A stretch of 64,000 nucleotides of DNA from NCBI RefSeq assembly GCF_029946145.1, contig NZ_JAQSDY010000027.1:434001-498000 (forward strand), given 5' to 3'. The translations under genes were made by a program, and so were the position numbers. Below are positions 18,928 to 26,862 of this stretch, in pieces (positions within the stretch are counted from its first letter, which is position 1; each line of letters begins with the position of its first letter). The notes beneath the pieces were generated by a model. That model ran no database searches. It was not told where the DNA came from and saw only the letters and a list, made by a program, of their open reading frames with translations. The DNA comes from Brevundimonas sp. GTDB taxonomy: Bacteria > Pseudomonadota > Alphaproteobacteria > Caulobacterales > Caulobacteraceae.

Positions 18928-21096
18928 ATGCACAGACGTCACCTTCTCATCGCCGGGGGCAGCATGCTCGCCCTCTCGGCCTGCGCCTCGAACGGAATGC
19001 CCATGGGCGGAGGAAATCCGACCGCGGCCCTCGCCGCTGACGCCGCCTTCGCTCGCGCCGTCCTTCCGGTTCAGACGCCGCGGGCCGAACTGCTGCAGCC
19101 GTGGACCGGACCGTTCGGCGGCGTGCCGCCGTGGGACAAGGTGACGGCGCCCAAGCTGCGCGCAGCCCTGCTGGAAGGCATCGACCTGCAGCGCGCCGAG
19201 ATCGAGGCGATCGCCAACAATCCCGAGCCGGCGACCTTCGCCAACACCATGGTGGCCATGCAGATGGCCGGCGAGCCGCTGGACCGCGCGGGTTCGATCT
19301 ATGGCGTCATGACGTCGAATATCGGGTCTGACGACTACAACGCGGTCGACACCGAGGTGTCGCCCCTGCTGTCGGCCGCCGGCGACGAGATCACCTTCAA
19401 CGAAAAGCTGTTCGCCCGCATCAGGACGGTGGCCGACAGCGCCGCCTCCGCCGGACTGACCGCCGAGCAGACCCGGATCGCGGAACGCAGCCGCGACGCC
19501 TTCGTGCGCAACGGCGCCGCCCTGGACGCCGCAGGCAAGGCCGAGCTGGGCCGGATCAACACCGCCCTCGCCAACGCCTTCACCGCCTTCAGCCAGAAGG
19601 TCGTGGCCGACGAGAACACCTGGACCGTCATTCCGACCGAAGCCGGCGTGGCCGGCCTGCCCGCCTCGAACAAGGCCGCCGCGGCCGCCGCCGCCCGTAG
19701 CCGCAACGTCCAGGGCTGGGCCATCGTCAACACCCGCTCCAGCGTCGATCCCTTCCTCAGCTTCGCCGACGACCGGGCCTTGCGCGAAGTGGTCTGGAAG
19801 AAATTCGTCAACCGGGGCGACAACGGCGACGGCAACGACACCAATGCGATCATCGCCCAGATCGTGAAGCTGCGTCAGGATCGCGCCCGTCTGCTGGGCT
19901 TCGGCAACCACGCCGAGTGGCGGATGCAGGACACCATGGCCAAAACGCCGCGCGCGGCCATGGATCTGATGAACCGCGTCTGGGCCCCGGCCAAGGCCCG
20001 GGTGACCGAAGAGGTCGCCGACATGCGCGCCATCGCCGGCCACGACATCGAGCCGTGGGACTACCTCTACTATTCGGAGAAGGTCCGGAAGGCGAAGTAC
20101 GACCTCGACCAGAACGAGCTGAAACCCTATTTCGAGCTCAACAACGTCCGCGCCGGCTCGTTCGAGATGGCGCGCCGCCTGTACGGTTTCACCTTCGACA
20201 AACTGCCCGCGGGCGCCGTGCCGGTCTTCCATCCGGACGTGACCGTCTATGAGGTCAAGGACGCCGGCCGGCCCATCGGCCTGTACTACGCCGACGACTA
20301 TTCGCGCGCCGGCAAGCGTTCGGGCGCCTGGATGACGACCTACCGGTCGCATTCGACCTATGACGGGGAGAAGAACACCCTCGGCTCGAACAACAACAAC
20401 TTCGCCAAGGCCGAGGGCACAAACCCGATCCTGATCTCGCTCGACGACGCCGAGACGATGTTCCACGAGTTCGGCCACACCCTGCACGCCTATGCGTCGA
20501 AGGTGACCTATCCGGCGCTCGGCGGCACGCCGCGCGACTATGTCGAATATCCGTCGCAGGTGCATGAACACTGGGTGCTGAGCCGGCCGATCCTGGACGG
20601 CTTCATGAAGCACTACCAGACCGGCGAACCGATGCCGCAGGCGCTGGTCGACAAGGTCCAGGCGGCCCAGACCTTCAACCAGGGCTATGCCACCGTCAGC
20701 TATCTGTCGTCGGCCCTGGTCGACATGGACCTGCATACCCGGACCACGCCGCCGACCGACATCGACGCCTTCGAGCGCGAGAGCCTGGAACGCTACGGCA
20801 TGCCGAAGGAGATCGTGATGCGGCACCGCCTGCCGCAGTTCAATCACCTGTTCACCTCGGACGCCTATTCGGCCGGGTATTATTCCTACCTCTGGTCAGA
20901 GGTCATGGACGCCGACACCTGGGCCTATTTCGAGGAGTCGGGCGACGTCTTCAATCCGGACATCGCGAGCCGCTACAAGGCGATCATCCTCGCCGAGGGC
21001 AACACCACCGACCGCGCCGAGGCCTATCGCCGCTTCCGCGGCCGCGACCCGGACGTGACGGCCCTGCTCAAGGTCCGGGGCTTCCCGGTCTCCTAG
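18928..21096 (+). CDS. M3 family metallopeptidase (Dcp-like) lipoprotein
   Basis: The 722-residue zinc peptidase has a lipoprotein-type signal (lipobox ALSAC) and the M3 catalytic motif HEFGH at 513-517, with the third ligand glutamate near 540. The C-terminal motif RHRLPQFNHLFTSDAYSAGYYSYLWSEV is typical of peptidyl-dipeptidase Dcp and oligopeptidase A. It probably trims dipeptides or oligopeptides in the periplasm. The ATG at 18928 is chosen because it gives the signal peptide. Upstream residues in frame overlap murI on the other strand. Confidence 0.92.
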   Translation: MHRRHLLIAGGSMLALSACASNGMPMGGGNPTAALAADAAFARAVLPVQTPRAELLQPWTGPFGGVPPWDKVTAPKLRAALLEGIDLQRAEIEAIANNPEPATFANTMVAMQMAGEPLDRAGSIYGVMTSNIGSDDYNAVDTEVSPLLSAAGDEITFNEKLFARIRTVADSAASAGLTAEQTRIAERSRDAFVRNGAALDAAGKAELGRINTALANAFTAFSQKVVADENTWTVIPTEAGVAGLPASNKAAAAAAARSRNVQGWAIVNTRSSVDPFLSFADDRALREVVWKKFVNRGDNGDGNDTNAIIAQIVKLRQDRARLLGFGNHAEWRMQDTMAKTPRAAMDLMNRVWAPAKARVTEEVADMRAIAGHDIEPWDYLYYSEKVRKAKYDLDQNELKPYFELNNVRAGSFEMARRLYGFTFDKLPAGAVPVFHPDVTVYEVKDAGRPIGLYYADDYSRAGKRSGAWMTTYRSHSTYDGEKNTLGSNNNNFAKAEGTNPILISLDDAETMFHEFGHTLHAYASKVTYPALGGTPRDYVEYPSQVHEHWVLSRPILDGFMKHYQTGEPMPQALVDKVQAAQTFNQGYATVSYLSSALVDMDLHTRTTPPTDIDAFERESLERYGMPKEIVMRHRLPQFNHLFTSDAYSAGYYSYLWSEVMDADTWAYFEESGDVFNPDIASRYKAIILAEGNTTDRAEAYRRFRGRDPDVTALLKVRGFPVS

Positions 21097-21158
21097 GGAG
21101 CCCTACCGCCCTTCGGGCTGCTTGAGGGCGCCGCGCGGAGCGCGGGTGCAAAACGAGA

Positions 21159-21188
21159 GAGGCCGGCGAGCGATCGCCGGCCTCTTTT
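21159..21188 (+). terminator. Terminator after the M3 peptidase gene
   Basis: An eleven-base perfect stem (21159-21169 and 21174-21184) is followed by TTTTG. It lies between the M3 peptidase stop at 21096 and the convergent UrcA gene ending at 21200. It can act in both directions, although the T run is only on the plus strand. Confidence 0.75.
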
Positions 21189-21199
21189 GTCTGTGCGGT

Positions 21200-21517
21200 T
21201 CAGGCCGGCCAGGCGGGGGCGACCATGGCGAGGATGCGGTCGCCGCGACGGGCGCGGACGTAGTCGTCCTGGCGGGCGGTCGGCAGACCGCGCACGGCCT
21301 CCTGCTGCACGCGGCGGACGCAGTTGTCGTTGACGAGGGCGCGCGGCCCGATGGCGCACGCCTCGCGGGCTGCGGCGGCCGTGCGGGCGTCGAAGGTCTC
21401 GGCGCCGGCGGCGGTCGACAGGTTGAGGTCGCCGAACGGCACGCGGACGGTCTGGGCGGCCGCCGGGGCTGCGTACAGCAGGGTCGCGGCGGCGAGGGCG
21501 AGGGCGGTCTTGATCAT
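21200..21517 (-). CDS. UrcA family protein
   Basis: The 105-residue protein has a signal peptide (MIKTALALAAATLLYAAPAAAQ) and the UrcA pattern VRVPFGDLNLSTAAGAETFDARTAAAAREAC, with two cysteines (ACAIGP and DNCVRRV). The ATG at 21517 has a GGAGGA ribosome binding site. UrcA proteins are small secreted proteins of unknown function found mainly in Caulobacterales and Sphingomonadales. A related paralogue lies just upstream (21693-21992), so the pair probably arose by duplication. Role and partners are unknown. Confidence 0.82.
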   Translation of the reverse strand: MIKTALALAAATLLYAAPAAAQTVRVPFGDLNLSTAAGAETFDARTAAAAREACAIGPRALVNDNCVRRVQQEAVRGLPTARQDDYVRARRGDRILAMVAPAWPA

Positions 21518-21692
21518 CTGAAAATCCTCCTGTCGCGGGGGAGTGCGACGACAAGGCAGATGAGGGTCTCGTGTGACAGCCGCCAGACCGGAAATACGAC
21601 AATTACTCAACATCAGACCGAGAACTGACCAACAAATCACAAGCATGACTTATGTCAGACAGGGCCGCCCCTGCAGGCGGCCCCGCTTGATG

Positions 21693-21992
21693 TCAGGCGA
21701 CCAGGGGAAGGCGGCTCAGGGCGTAGTCGACCTGCACCGGGCCCGGCAGCAGCCGCACGGCTTCCGCCTGCACGGCGGCGCGGCAGAAGGCCCGGTCGCT
21801 GATGCGGCTGCCGGGCTTCTTCGCCCCGCGGCACAGGGATCGGGCGGCGGCTTCAACACGGGCGTCGAAGGTGTTGGCGCCGGCGGCGCTGGACATGTCC
21901 AGATCGCCCCAGGCGATGCGCGCCTCCTGGGCCGAAGCGGAGCCGGCGGCGGCGAGGGCGAGGACGGCGGCGAGAGAAGCGAGGGTTTTCAT
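21693..21992 (-). CDS. UrcA family protein (paralogue)
   Basis: This 99-residue protein also has a signal peptide (MKTLASLAAVLALAAAGSASAQ) and a UrcA core beginning ARIAWGDLDMSSAAGANTFDARVEAAARSLC. The positions of the two cysteines correspond to those of the gene at 21200-21517. About half of the core positions agree by eye. The ATG at 21992 has a GGAGTTCGCC spacer, which is a weaker site. A GC hairpin lies downstream at 21662-21683 without a clear T run. Function is unknown. Confidence 0.82.
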   Translation of the reverse strand: MKTLASLAAVLALAAAGSASAQEARIAWGDLDMSSAAGANTFDARVEAAARSLCRGAKKPGSRISDRAFCRAAVQAEAVRLLPGPVQVDYALSRLPLVA

Positions 21993-22329
21993 GGCGAACT
22001 CCTGCGGAGATCAACGTCGCTCTTGGCGGCGACAGGGCGTCTGATGCGCCCGGCCCGTTGCAGCCTCGTGAGCGTTCCGCGGCGAAATAGCGACGCCGCA
22101 TGAATTCGCGGAAACCTGAACGGCGATCAGCGAAAACCGTCCGCCGCCTTGTCTTCGCCCCGCTTTTCCGCCATAAGCCGCCGCTTCCGACGCAAGTGAA
22201 CCTCGCGTCTCCACCCACACGACCCTGGTTTCGACCAGACGAGGTGGGCGAGAACCCTCTGCCGACGTGATCGTCGCCAGAGGCTATTTCTCTATGGGGA
22301 CCGAGCCGCCCGTCGCAACGAGGTTGTGA
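21993..22329. other. Intergenic region between UrcA gene and ffh
   Basis: This 337-base interval has no coding frame that I would support. Apart from the structured element at 22202-22283, it holds the divergent promoters of the UrcA gene and of ffh. It includes a more AT-containing stretch around 22080-22180. No known operator motif was recognised. Confidence 0.6.
22202..22283 (+). ncRNA. Two-stem structured leader or small RNA candidate upstream of ffh
   Basis: Two stem-loops can be drawn. The first pairs 22202-22206 with 22248-22252, then 22211-22215 with 22243-22247, and closes with CTGGT/ACCAG around a TTCG tetraloop (22225-22238). The second pairs CCTCTG (22256-22261) with CAGAGG (22278-22283), and CGACG with CGTCG around TGAT. 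It is followed by CTATTTCTCT, which resembles a weak terminator tail. The ffh ATG is 46 bases further on. It may be an attenuator or a short RNA. It does not have the SRP RNA tetraloop motif. Confidence 0.35.
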
Positions 22330-23853
22330 ATGTTCGAGGCTCTGAACGAGCGGCTGACAGGCGTCTTCGACCGGATCACCGGGCGCGGCGCCCTGTCCGA
22401 GAAGGACGTCTCCGAGGCGATGCGCGAAGTCCGCGTGGCGCTGCTGGAGGCCGACGTCGCCCTGCCCGTCGTCAAGGACTTCATCGCCTTCGCCACCGAG
22501 CGCGCCACGGGCGAGGACGTCATCCGTTCGGTCAAGCCCGCCGATCAGGTGGTCAAGATCGTCTATGACGGCCTGGTCGAGATGCTGGGCGGGGACGAGC
22601 CGACCCCGATCAATCTGAACGCCACGCCGCCCGCCGTCATCCTGATGGCCGGCCTGCAGGGCTCGGGCAAGACCACGACCTCGGCCAAGCTGGCGCTGCG
22701 GCTGACGAAATTCGATCGCAAGAAGGTCATGATGGCCTCGCTGGACACGCGTCGTCCGGCCGCCATGGAGCAGCTGCAGACCCTCGGCAAACAGATCGAG
22801 GTCGCGACCCTGCCGATCGTGGCCGGCGAGTCGCCGATCCAGATCACCAAACGCGCGCTGCAGTCGGCGAAACTGCAGGGCTACGACGTCCTGATCCTCG
22901 ACACCGCCGGCCGGATCACCCTCGACGAAGCCCTGATGGCCGAGGTGGCCGAGGTCGCCGCCGTCTCCAAACCCGTCGAGACCCTGCTGGTCGCCGACAG
23001 CCTGACCGGCCAGGACGCGGTGCGCACCGCGAAAGCCTTCCACGACCGTCTGCCGCTGACCGGCCTGGTCCTGACCCGCGCCGACGGCGACGGTCGCGGC
23101 GGGGCCATGCTGTCGATGCGGGCCGTCACCGGCCTGCCGATCAAATACATCGGCGCGGGCGAGAAGGTCGACGCGCTGGAAGTGTTCGACGCCCGCCGCG
23201 TCGCCGGCCGCATCCTGGGTCAGGGGGACATCGTCGCCCTGGTCGAGAAGGCCTCGCAGGAGCTGGACCAGTCCAAGGCCGAGGCCATGGCCCGCAAGCT
23301 GGCCAAGGGGCAGTTCGACCTGAACGACCTCGCCGCCCAGCTGCAGCAGATGAAGAAGATGGGCGGTCTTCAGGGCATCATGGGCATGCTGCCCGGCGTC
23401 GCGAAGATGAAGGCCCAGATGGCCGACAGCGGCGTCGACGACCGTATGATCGCGCGCCAGGAAGCCATCATCTCCTCGATGACGAAGCTGGAGCGCAAGA
23501 AGCCCGACCTGCTGAACGCCAGCCGCAAGAAGCGCGTCGCCAAGGGCGCCGGCGTCGAGGTTCAGGAGATCAACCGCCTGCTGAAACAGCACCGCCAGAT
23601 GGCCGACATGGTGAAATCCATGTCGCGCGGCGGCGGCAAGGGCATGAAGCAGATGGCCGCCATGATGGGCGGCCTCGGTGGCGGCGGTCTCGGCGGCGGC
23701 CCCGACATGGCGCGACTGAAGGCGATGGGGGGCGGCCGCATGCCCGAACCCGGCGCCGACGAATTGAAAGCCCTTCAGGACCGCATCGCGGGTCTGGGCG
23801 GCGGACAACTTCCGGGGGGCCTTCCGGGCCTGCCCGGCCTTCCCAAGAAATAA
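22330..23853 (+). CDS. ffh: Signal recognition particle protein Ffh
   Basis: The 507-residue GTPase binds the SRP RNA and delivers ribosomes with membrane-protein nascent chains to FtsY. It has the N domain, the G1 motif GLQGSGKTT at 108-116, DTRRPAA, DTAGR and TRADGDGRGG. A methionine-rich M domain covers about residues 320-440. The final 70 residues are Gly/Met/Pro-rich (GGLGGGGLGGG and the end GLPGLPGLPKK), longer than in E. coli. It is followed 25 bases later by rpsP, as in relatives. Confidence 0.97.
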   Translation: MFEALNERLTGVFDRITGRGALSEKDVSEAMREVRVALLEADVALPVVKDFIAFATERATGEDVIRSVKPADQVVKIVYDGLVEMLGGDEPTPINLNATPPAVILMAGLQGSGKTTTSAKLALRLTKFDRKKVMMASLDTRRPAAMEQLQTLGKQIEVATLPIVAGESPIQITKRALQSAKLQGYDVLILDTAGRITLDEALMAEVAEVAAVSKPVETLLVADSLTGQDAVRTAKAFHDRLPLTGLVLTRADGDGRGGAMLSMRAVTGLPIKYIGAGEKVDALEVFDARRVAGRILGQGDIVALVEKASQELDQSKAEAMARKLAKGQFDLNDLAAQLQQMKKMGGLQGIMGMLPGVAKMKAQMADSGVDDRMIARQEAIISSMTKLERKKPDLLNASRKKRVAKGAGVEVQEINRLLKQHRQMADMVKSMSRGGGKGMKQMAAMMGGLGGGGLGGGPDMARLKAMGGGRMPEPGADELKALQDRIAGLGGGQLPGGLPGLPGLPKK

Positions 23854-23878
23854 TCCGACTTAACGAAAGAGACTGAAA

Positions 23879-24514
23879 ATGCTGAAGATTCGTCTGGCCC
23901 GCGGTGGCGCCAAGAAGCGCCCCTACTACTACATCGTCGTCGCCGACAGCCACTCGCCGCGCGACGGCAAATTCATCGAGCGCGTCGGCACCTACAACCC
24001 GATGCTGCCGCGCGACGGCGAGCAGAAGCGCGTGACGCTGAAGACCGACCGGATCTCGGAATGGCTCGCCAAGGGCGCCCAGCCGACCGACCGCGTGGCC
24101 CGCTTCCTGAGCCAGGACGAAGCCCTGGCCGGCAAGGTCAAGTGGACCCAGTCGAACAATCCGAAGAAGGCCGAGCCGGGCAAGAAGGCCCAGGAACGCG
24201 CCGCCGAACGCGCCCAGCGCGAAGCCGACCGCGCCGAGGCCGAAGCCGCCGCCAAGATCGAGGCCGCCGAGGCCGCCGTCCGCGCCAAGGAAGAAGCCAA
24301 GGCCGCCGCCGAAGCCGCCAAGAACGCGCCGGCGCCCGAGCCCGAAGCCGCTGCTGAAGAGGCTCCGGCCGAAGCCGCCGCTGAAGAGGCCCCGGCCGCT
24401 GAAGAGGCCCCGGCCGCTGAAGCTGAAGCCGTGACGGAAGAGGCTCCGGCCGAAGCTGCTGCTGAAGAAGCCCCGGCCGCTGAAGCGACCGAGGAAGAGA
24501 AGACCGAGGCCTGA
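23879..24514 (+). CDS. rpsP: 30S ribosomal protein S16 with long Ala/Glu-rich tail
   Basis: The first 90 or so residues are a normal S16 ([20 protein letters not shown]), which helps assemble the 30S subunit. About 120 further residues form an Ala/Glu/Lys-rich tail. It starts with a predicted charged helix ([20 protein letters not shown]), followed by repeats of EEAPA/AEAA type. Total length is 211 residues against about 80-90 in most bacteria and roughly 165 in Caulobacter (from memory). A terminator follows at 24560-24590, so read-through or a new promoter is needed for rimM. Confidence 0.96.
   Translation: MLKIRLARGGAKKRPYYYIVVADSHSPRDGKFIERVGTYNPMLPRDGEQKRVTLKTDRISEWLAKGAQPTDRVARFLSQDEALAGKVKWTQSNNPKKAEPGKKAQERAAERAQREADRAEAEAAAKIEAAEAAVRAKEEAKAAAEAAKNAPAPEPEAAAEEAPAEAAAEEAPAAEEAPAAEAEAVTEEAPAEAAAEEAPAAEATEEEKTEA
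24350..24486 (+). repeat. In-frame tandem repeats in the rpsP tail
   Basis: Short units encoding variants of AEEAPA and AEAA repeat about six times, with near-identical codons such as GAAGAGGC(T/C)CCGGCC. They extend the C-terminal tail of S16. The low third-position variation suggests recent expansion by replication slippage. Confidence 0.7.
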
Positions 24515-24520
24515 GCCTCA

Positions 24521-24555
24521 TCCGTGCATCCCGGCGAATGCCGGGATCCAGATGA
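24521..24555 (+). repeat. Palindromic extragenic repeat, copy 1
   Basis: An imperfect 35-base unit contains the palindrome ATCCCGGC-GAAT-GCCGGGAT (24528-24547). Its inverted near-copy is at 24613-24647. The unit resembles repetitive extragenic palindromes of Caulobacterales. It sits just after rpsP. Confidence 0.6.
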
Positions 24556-24559
24556 CAGA

Positions 24560-24590
24560 AAGCAGCGCCCGAAGCTCGGGCGCTGCTTTT
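24560..24590 (+). terminator. Terminator between rpsP and rimM
   Basis: A perfect stem AAGCAGCGCCCGA (24560-24572) with TCGGGCGCTGCTT (24576-24588), three-base loop, is followed by a short T run. It lies 46 bases after rpsP and 68 bases before rimM. Confidence 0.75.
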
Positions 24591-24612
24591 CTGCTATCTG
24601 GCGGCGGAGTTT

Positions 24613-24647
24613 GGATCTGGGTCCCGGCAGTCGCCGGGACGCACGGA
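24613..24647 (-). repeat. Palindromic extragenic repeat, copy 2
   Basis: Reading on the minus strand, this unit differs from copy 1 at only about three of the first 33 positions. Its own palindrome is GTCCCGGC (24621-24628) with GCCGGGAC (24633-24640). The two copies flank the rpsP terminator in opposite orientation. Confidence 0.6.
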
Positions 24648-24657
24648 GTTTCTTGCC

Positions 24658-25185
24658 ATGACGACCGACAGCAAACTCATCCTCGTCGGCCAGGTCGCCG
24701 GCGGGTTCGGGGTCAAGGGCGAGGTGCGGGTGACCGCCTGGACGGCCGATCCCATGGCCCTGCTGTCGTACGGCGTCCTGCTGCGCGCCGACGGCACGCC
24801 CGGCCTGACCCTGACCTCCGCCCGGCCCGAGAAGACCGCCGTGGTCGGCCGTGCGAAGGAGATCGCCACCAAGGAACAGGCCGACGCCCTGCGCGGGCTG
24901 AAGCTCTACATCCACCGCGACCGCCTGCCCGAGCCCGACGAGGACGAATTCTACCTGACCGATCTGGTCGGGCTGGAAGCGCGCGACCCGGACGGCGTCG
25001 TGCTGGGATCGGTCCGCGCGGTGCAGAATTTCGGCGCCGACGACATGCTGGAGATCGCCCCGGCCCTGGGCGGGCCGACCTGGTACCTGCCGTTCACGAA
25101 GGAGGCCGTGCCCAAACTACACATCGCGGACGGCTGGCTGCTGGCCGTCAAGCCGACCGAGATCGGCGAACGCGAACCGGACTGA
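24658..25185 (+). CDS. rimM: 16S rRNA processing protein RimM
   Basis: The 175-residue protein has the RimM N-terminal barrel (LVGQVAGGFGVKGEVRV) and the PRC-barrel region starting EDEFYLTDLVGLEARD. RimM binds S19 and helps mature the 3' domain of the 30S subunit. In relatives the order is ffh-rpsP-rimM-trmD-rplS. Here trmD and rplS do not follow, and the sequence changes to unrelated genes within 150 bases. A palindromic repeat pair and terminator separate it from rpsP. Confidence 0.95.
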   Translation: MTTDSKLILVGQVAGGFGVKGEVRVTAWTADPMALLSYGVLLRADGTPGLTLTSARPEKTAVVGRAKEIATKEQADALRGLKLYIHRDRLPEPDEDEFYLTDLVGLEARDPDGVVLGSVRAVQNFGADDMLEIAPALGGPTWYLPFTKEAVPKLHIADGWLLAVKPTEIGEREPD

Positions 25186-25325
25186 AAGGTCCTGCAAAGA
25201 CCGCCATTCGACGGCACCGCATGAACTGCAACGGGTGAACGGCCATTCTCGCCATCAGCGCCGTTCCCGCCGATCCGGCGAAGGCCGCCGCCGGAGCCCG
25301 CGCCGGCCTGCCGCGTTTGCCCGTC

Positions 25326-25544
25326 ATGCCGTCCAGCGTGATCCGCCGCTTCAGCTATGATGAACCGCATCGCCGCCTGCGGGTGACCTTCACCTCGGGC
25401 GACGTCTACGACTATGCGGGCGTGCCGCCGGAGGTGGAGGCGGCCTTCCGCGCCGCCTTCTCGAAGGGCCGGTTCTTCGCCTCGGACATCCGCGACCGTT
25501 ATCCCTATCGTCGAGTCGAAGTTTCAGTGACTGAATCGAGCTAG
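25326..25544 (+). CDS. KTSC domain protein
   Basis: The 72-residue protein is a single KTSC domain. The family pattern is visible as the start SSVIRRFSYDEPHRRLRVTF, then GDVYDYAGVPPEVEAAF and a C-terminal SKGRFFASDIRDRYPYRRV. These small domains are found alone or fused to nuclease or lysyl-tRNA synthetase-like proteins, and their biochemical role is not known. The ATG at 25326 is preferred to a TTG at 25317. The stop shares a CTAG with the convergent gene at 25541. Confidence 0.8.
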   Translation: MPSSVIRRFSYDEPHRRLRVTFTSGDVYDYAGVPPEVEAAFRAAFSKGRFFASDIRDRYPYRRVEVSVTESS

Positions 25545-26137
25545 AAAATTGGCTGCTCGAGTCTCCAGCAAGACATCAGGTTCGCCGTTGCCGCTCTTCC
25601 AAATTCCGCAATCAACCCTCCATTGCTGCTGACCTCAACCCGCGTATTCATCGTGTGGTCGGGTTGAGTTCCTCGACCCCAGACGGTGGTGCCAAGGCCG
25701 TCAGCCGTCAGCGTAACCGGGCGGCGGCCGGACGGCTCTGCTTCCGATGGACTAACTCCAGCGATCTCAATGCGGGGCGCGGCCAAAACCGTCATCCAGA
25801 CCAATGTGTTATAAAGTGCGGGACAGTCTCGCGAGCTTGCCCAGGTGATTTGTCCCGCCTCACCCCGCGCCCCACTAACCCGACGGGCTGCATATTCAAT
25901 CCAAGGGACGCCGGTAGGCAGCCTTGTCTCCCGGTTCGGAACCGTAAAGAAATCTACCGTCTGCCAATCGCCGGTGATGGCCTCGACCGTCGAATAGCCG
26001 CCTTGCGATCGGGCCCCGTTGAATAGAGGCGCCGACGTGGCGGCATCTGCGGCCTGCTGAGCGGTAGCCGACGATGCTGTTCCAAGCGCTATCGCTATGA
26101 GGATCCAGTAACGACTAGTTTGAACAAGGTTGGGCAT
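25541..26137 (-). CDS. Secreted protein of unknown function, partner of the JAMM protein
   Basis: The 198-residue protein has a signal peptide (ending near TASSATAQQAAD) and a folded region with two cysteines (DCPALYN and SCWRLEQ). No family was recognised. Its start at 26137 lies inside the 3' end of the upstream JAMM gene (overlap 23 bases), so the two are very likely translated together. The base composition is less GC-rich than in nearby housekeeping genes, which suggests transfer. An immunity, inhibitor or receptor role for the JAMM protein is possible but is only inference. Confidence 0.65.
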   Translation of the reverse strand: MPNLVQTSRYWILIAIALGTASSATAQQAADAATSAPLFNGARSQGGYSTVEAITGDWQTVDFFTVPNRETRLPTGVPWIEYAARRVSGARGEAGQITWASSRDCPALYNTLVWMTVLAAPRIEIAGVSPSEAEPSGRRPVTLTADGLGTTVWGRGTQPDHTMNTRVEVSSNGGLIAEFGRAATANLMSCWRLEQPIF

Positions 26138-26792
26138 CGGGATTTACCTCGGGGCCAGGATTGCTTTCATCCCCATTCAGATTGGTCTCATTGTAAATTC
26201 GAATCTGCAACCGCGCTGGGCCTCCGGGATCCGCCCGCGTTCCCACCATATACAGCCTGAGCGCATGCGGATCACCGCCGGCGTTCTGTATGGTCGAGAA
26301 GGCTGCTGGAAAGACATCCGTCTGGTCGGGCCCGGAAGGATAAGGTCCCGATCCAGGATGAGAATGCATCAAACCTATAATGTGAGCCGGATTGATGCCT
26401 GTAAAATCCCATCCAACCGTTCCAGCCCCCAGTTCTCCCACAAGCATGTTCCCCGAATAAACAATTCCCGTCGCAGGATCGCGGGCGATTACGATCGAGC
26501 GCTCCCGGCCATCCAATAGCGGGTCATCAGCATCCGCTTGCATTCTTCGCAGCCCCTCTGCCGCAGCCGCGTCGGTGTTCCATTCCTTTGCCGTTCCGGG
26601 ACTAGCGCAAGGATCGACGTAGGTACCCGGGGTCGGGTCCTCGTCACCTACCTCCTGCTGGTGGGTTTCCCCGTCATCCCCTGTGCCCCCACTTCCGCCG
26701 GCGCCGGCGGGCCGGGGGAAAAGTCCGCCCTCAGTGCGGCGCTGGCCGGTCACCCAGATGTCGCCCGGATTGGTTGGTGGTTGATCCGTCAT
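26115..26792 (-). CDS. JAB/MPN (JAMM) domain metalloprotease-like protein
   Basis: The 225-residue protein contains HSHPGSGPYPSGPD at about 159-172, an exact match to the JAMM zinc motif HxHx7Sx2D. The upstream GRERSIVIARDPATG may supply the glutamate. JAMM proteins cleave isopeptide or peptide bonds, and related domains occur in polymorphic toxins (for example DUF4329-type). The first 60 residues are low-complexity, with the motif GDIWVTGQRR. There is no signal peptide. The start at 26792 has an AAGGAGAT ribosome binding site five bases upstream. Confidence 0.7.
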   Translation of the reverse strand: MTDQPPTNPGDIWVTGQRRTEGGLFPRPAGAGGSGGTGDDGETHQQEVGDEDPTPGTYVDPCASPGTAKEWNTDAAAAEGLRRMQADADDPLLDGRERSIVIARDPATGIVYSGNMLVGELGAGTVGWDFTGINPAHIIGLMHSHPGSGPYPSGPDQTDVFPAAFSTIQNAGGDPHALRLYMVGTRADPGGPARLQIRIYNETNLNGDESNPGPEVNPDAQPCSN

Positions 26793-26862
26793 CCCGATCT
26801 CCTTGCGGAAACAACCTGACATTCAACAACTCACCCCCGTCGAATCACTTATGGTTGATTGG

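Noticed and set aside
18895..20847. A 650-codon open frame opposite the M3 peptidase
   Set aside because: No domain and exactly mirrors a known gene in another frame.
24350..24486. Repeats in rpsP considered as a CRISPR array
   Set aside because: Units are short, coding and without spacers.
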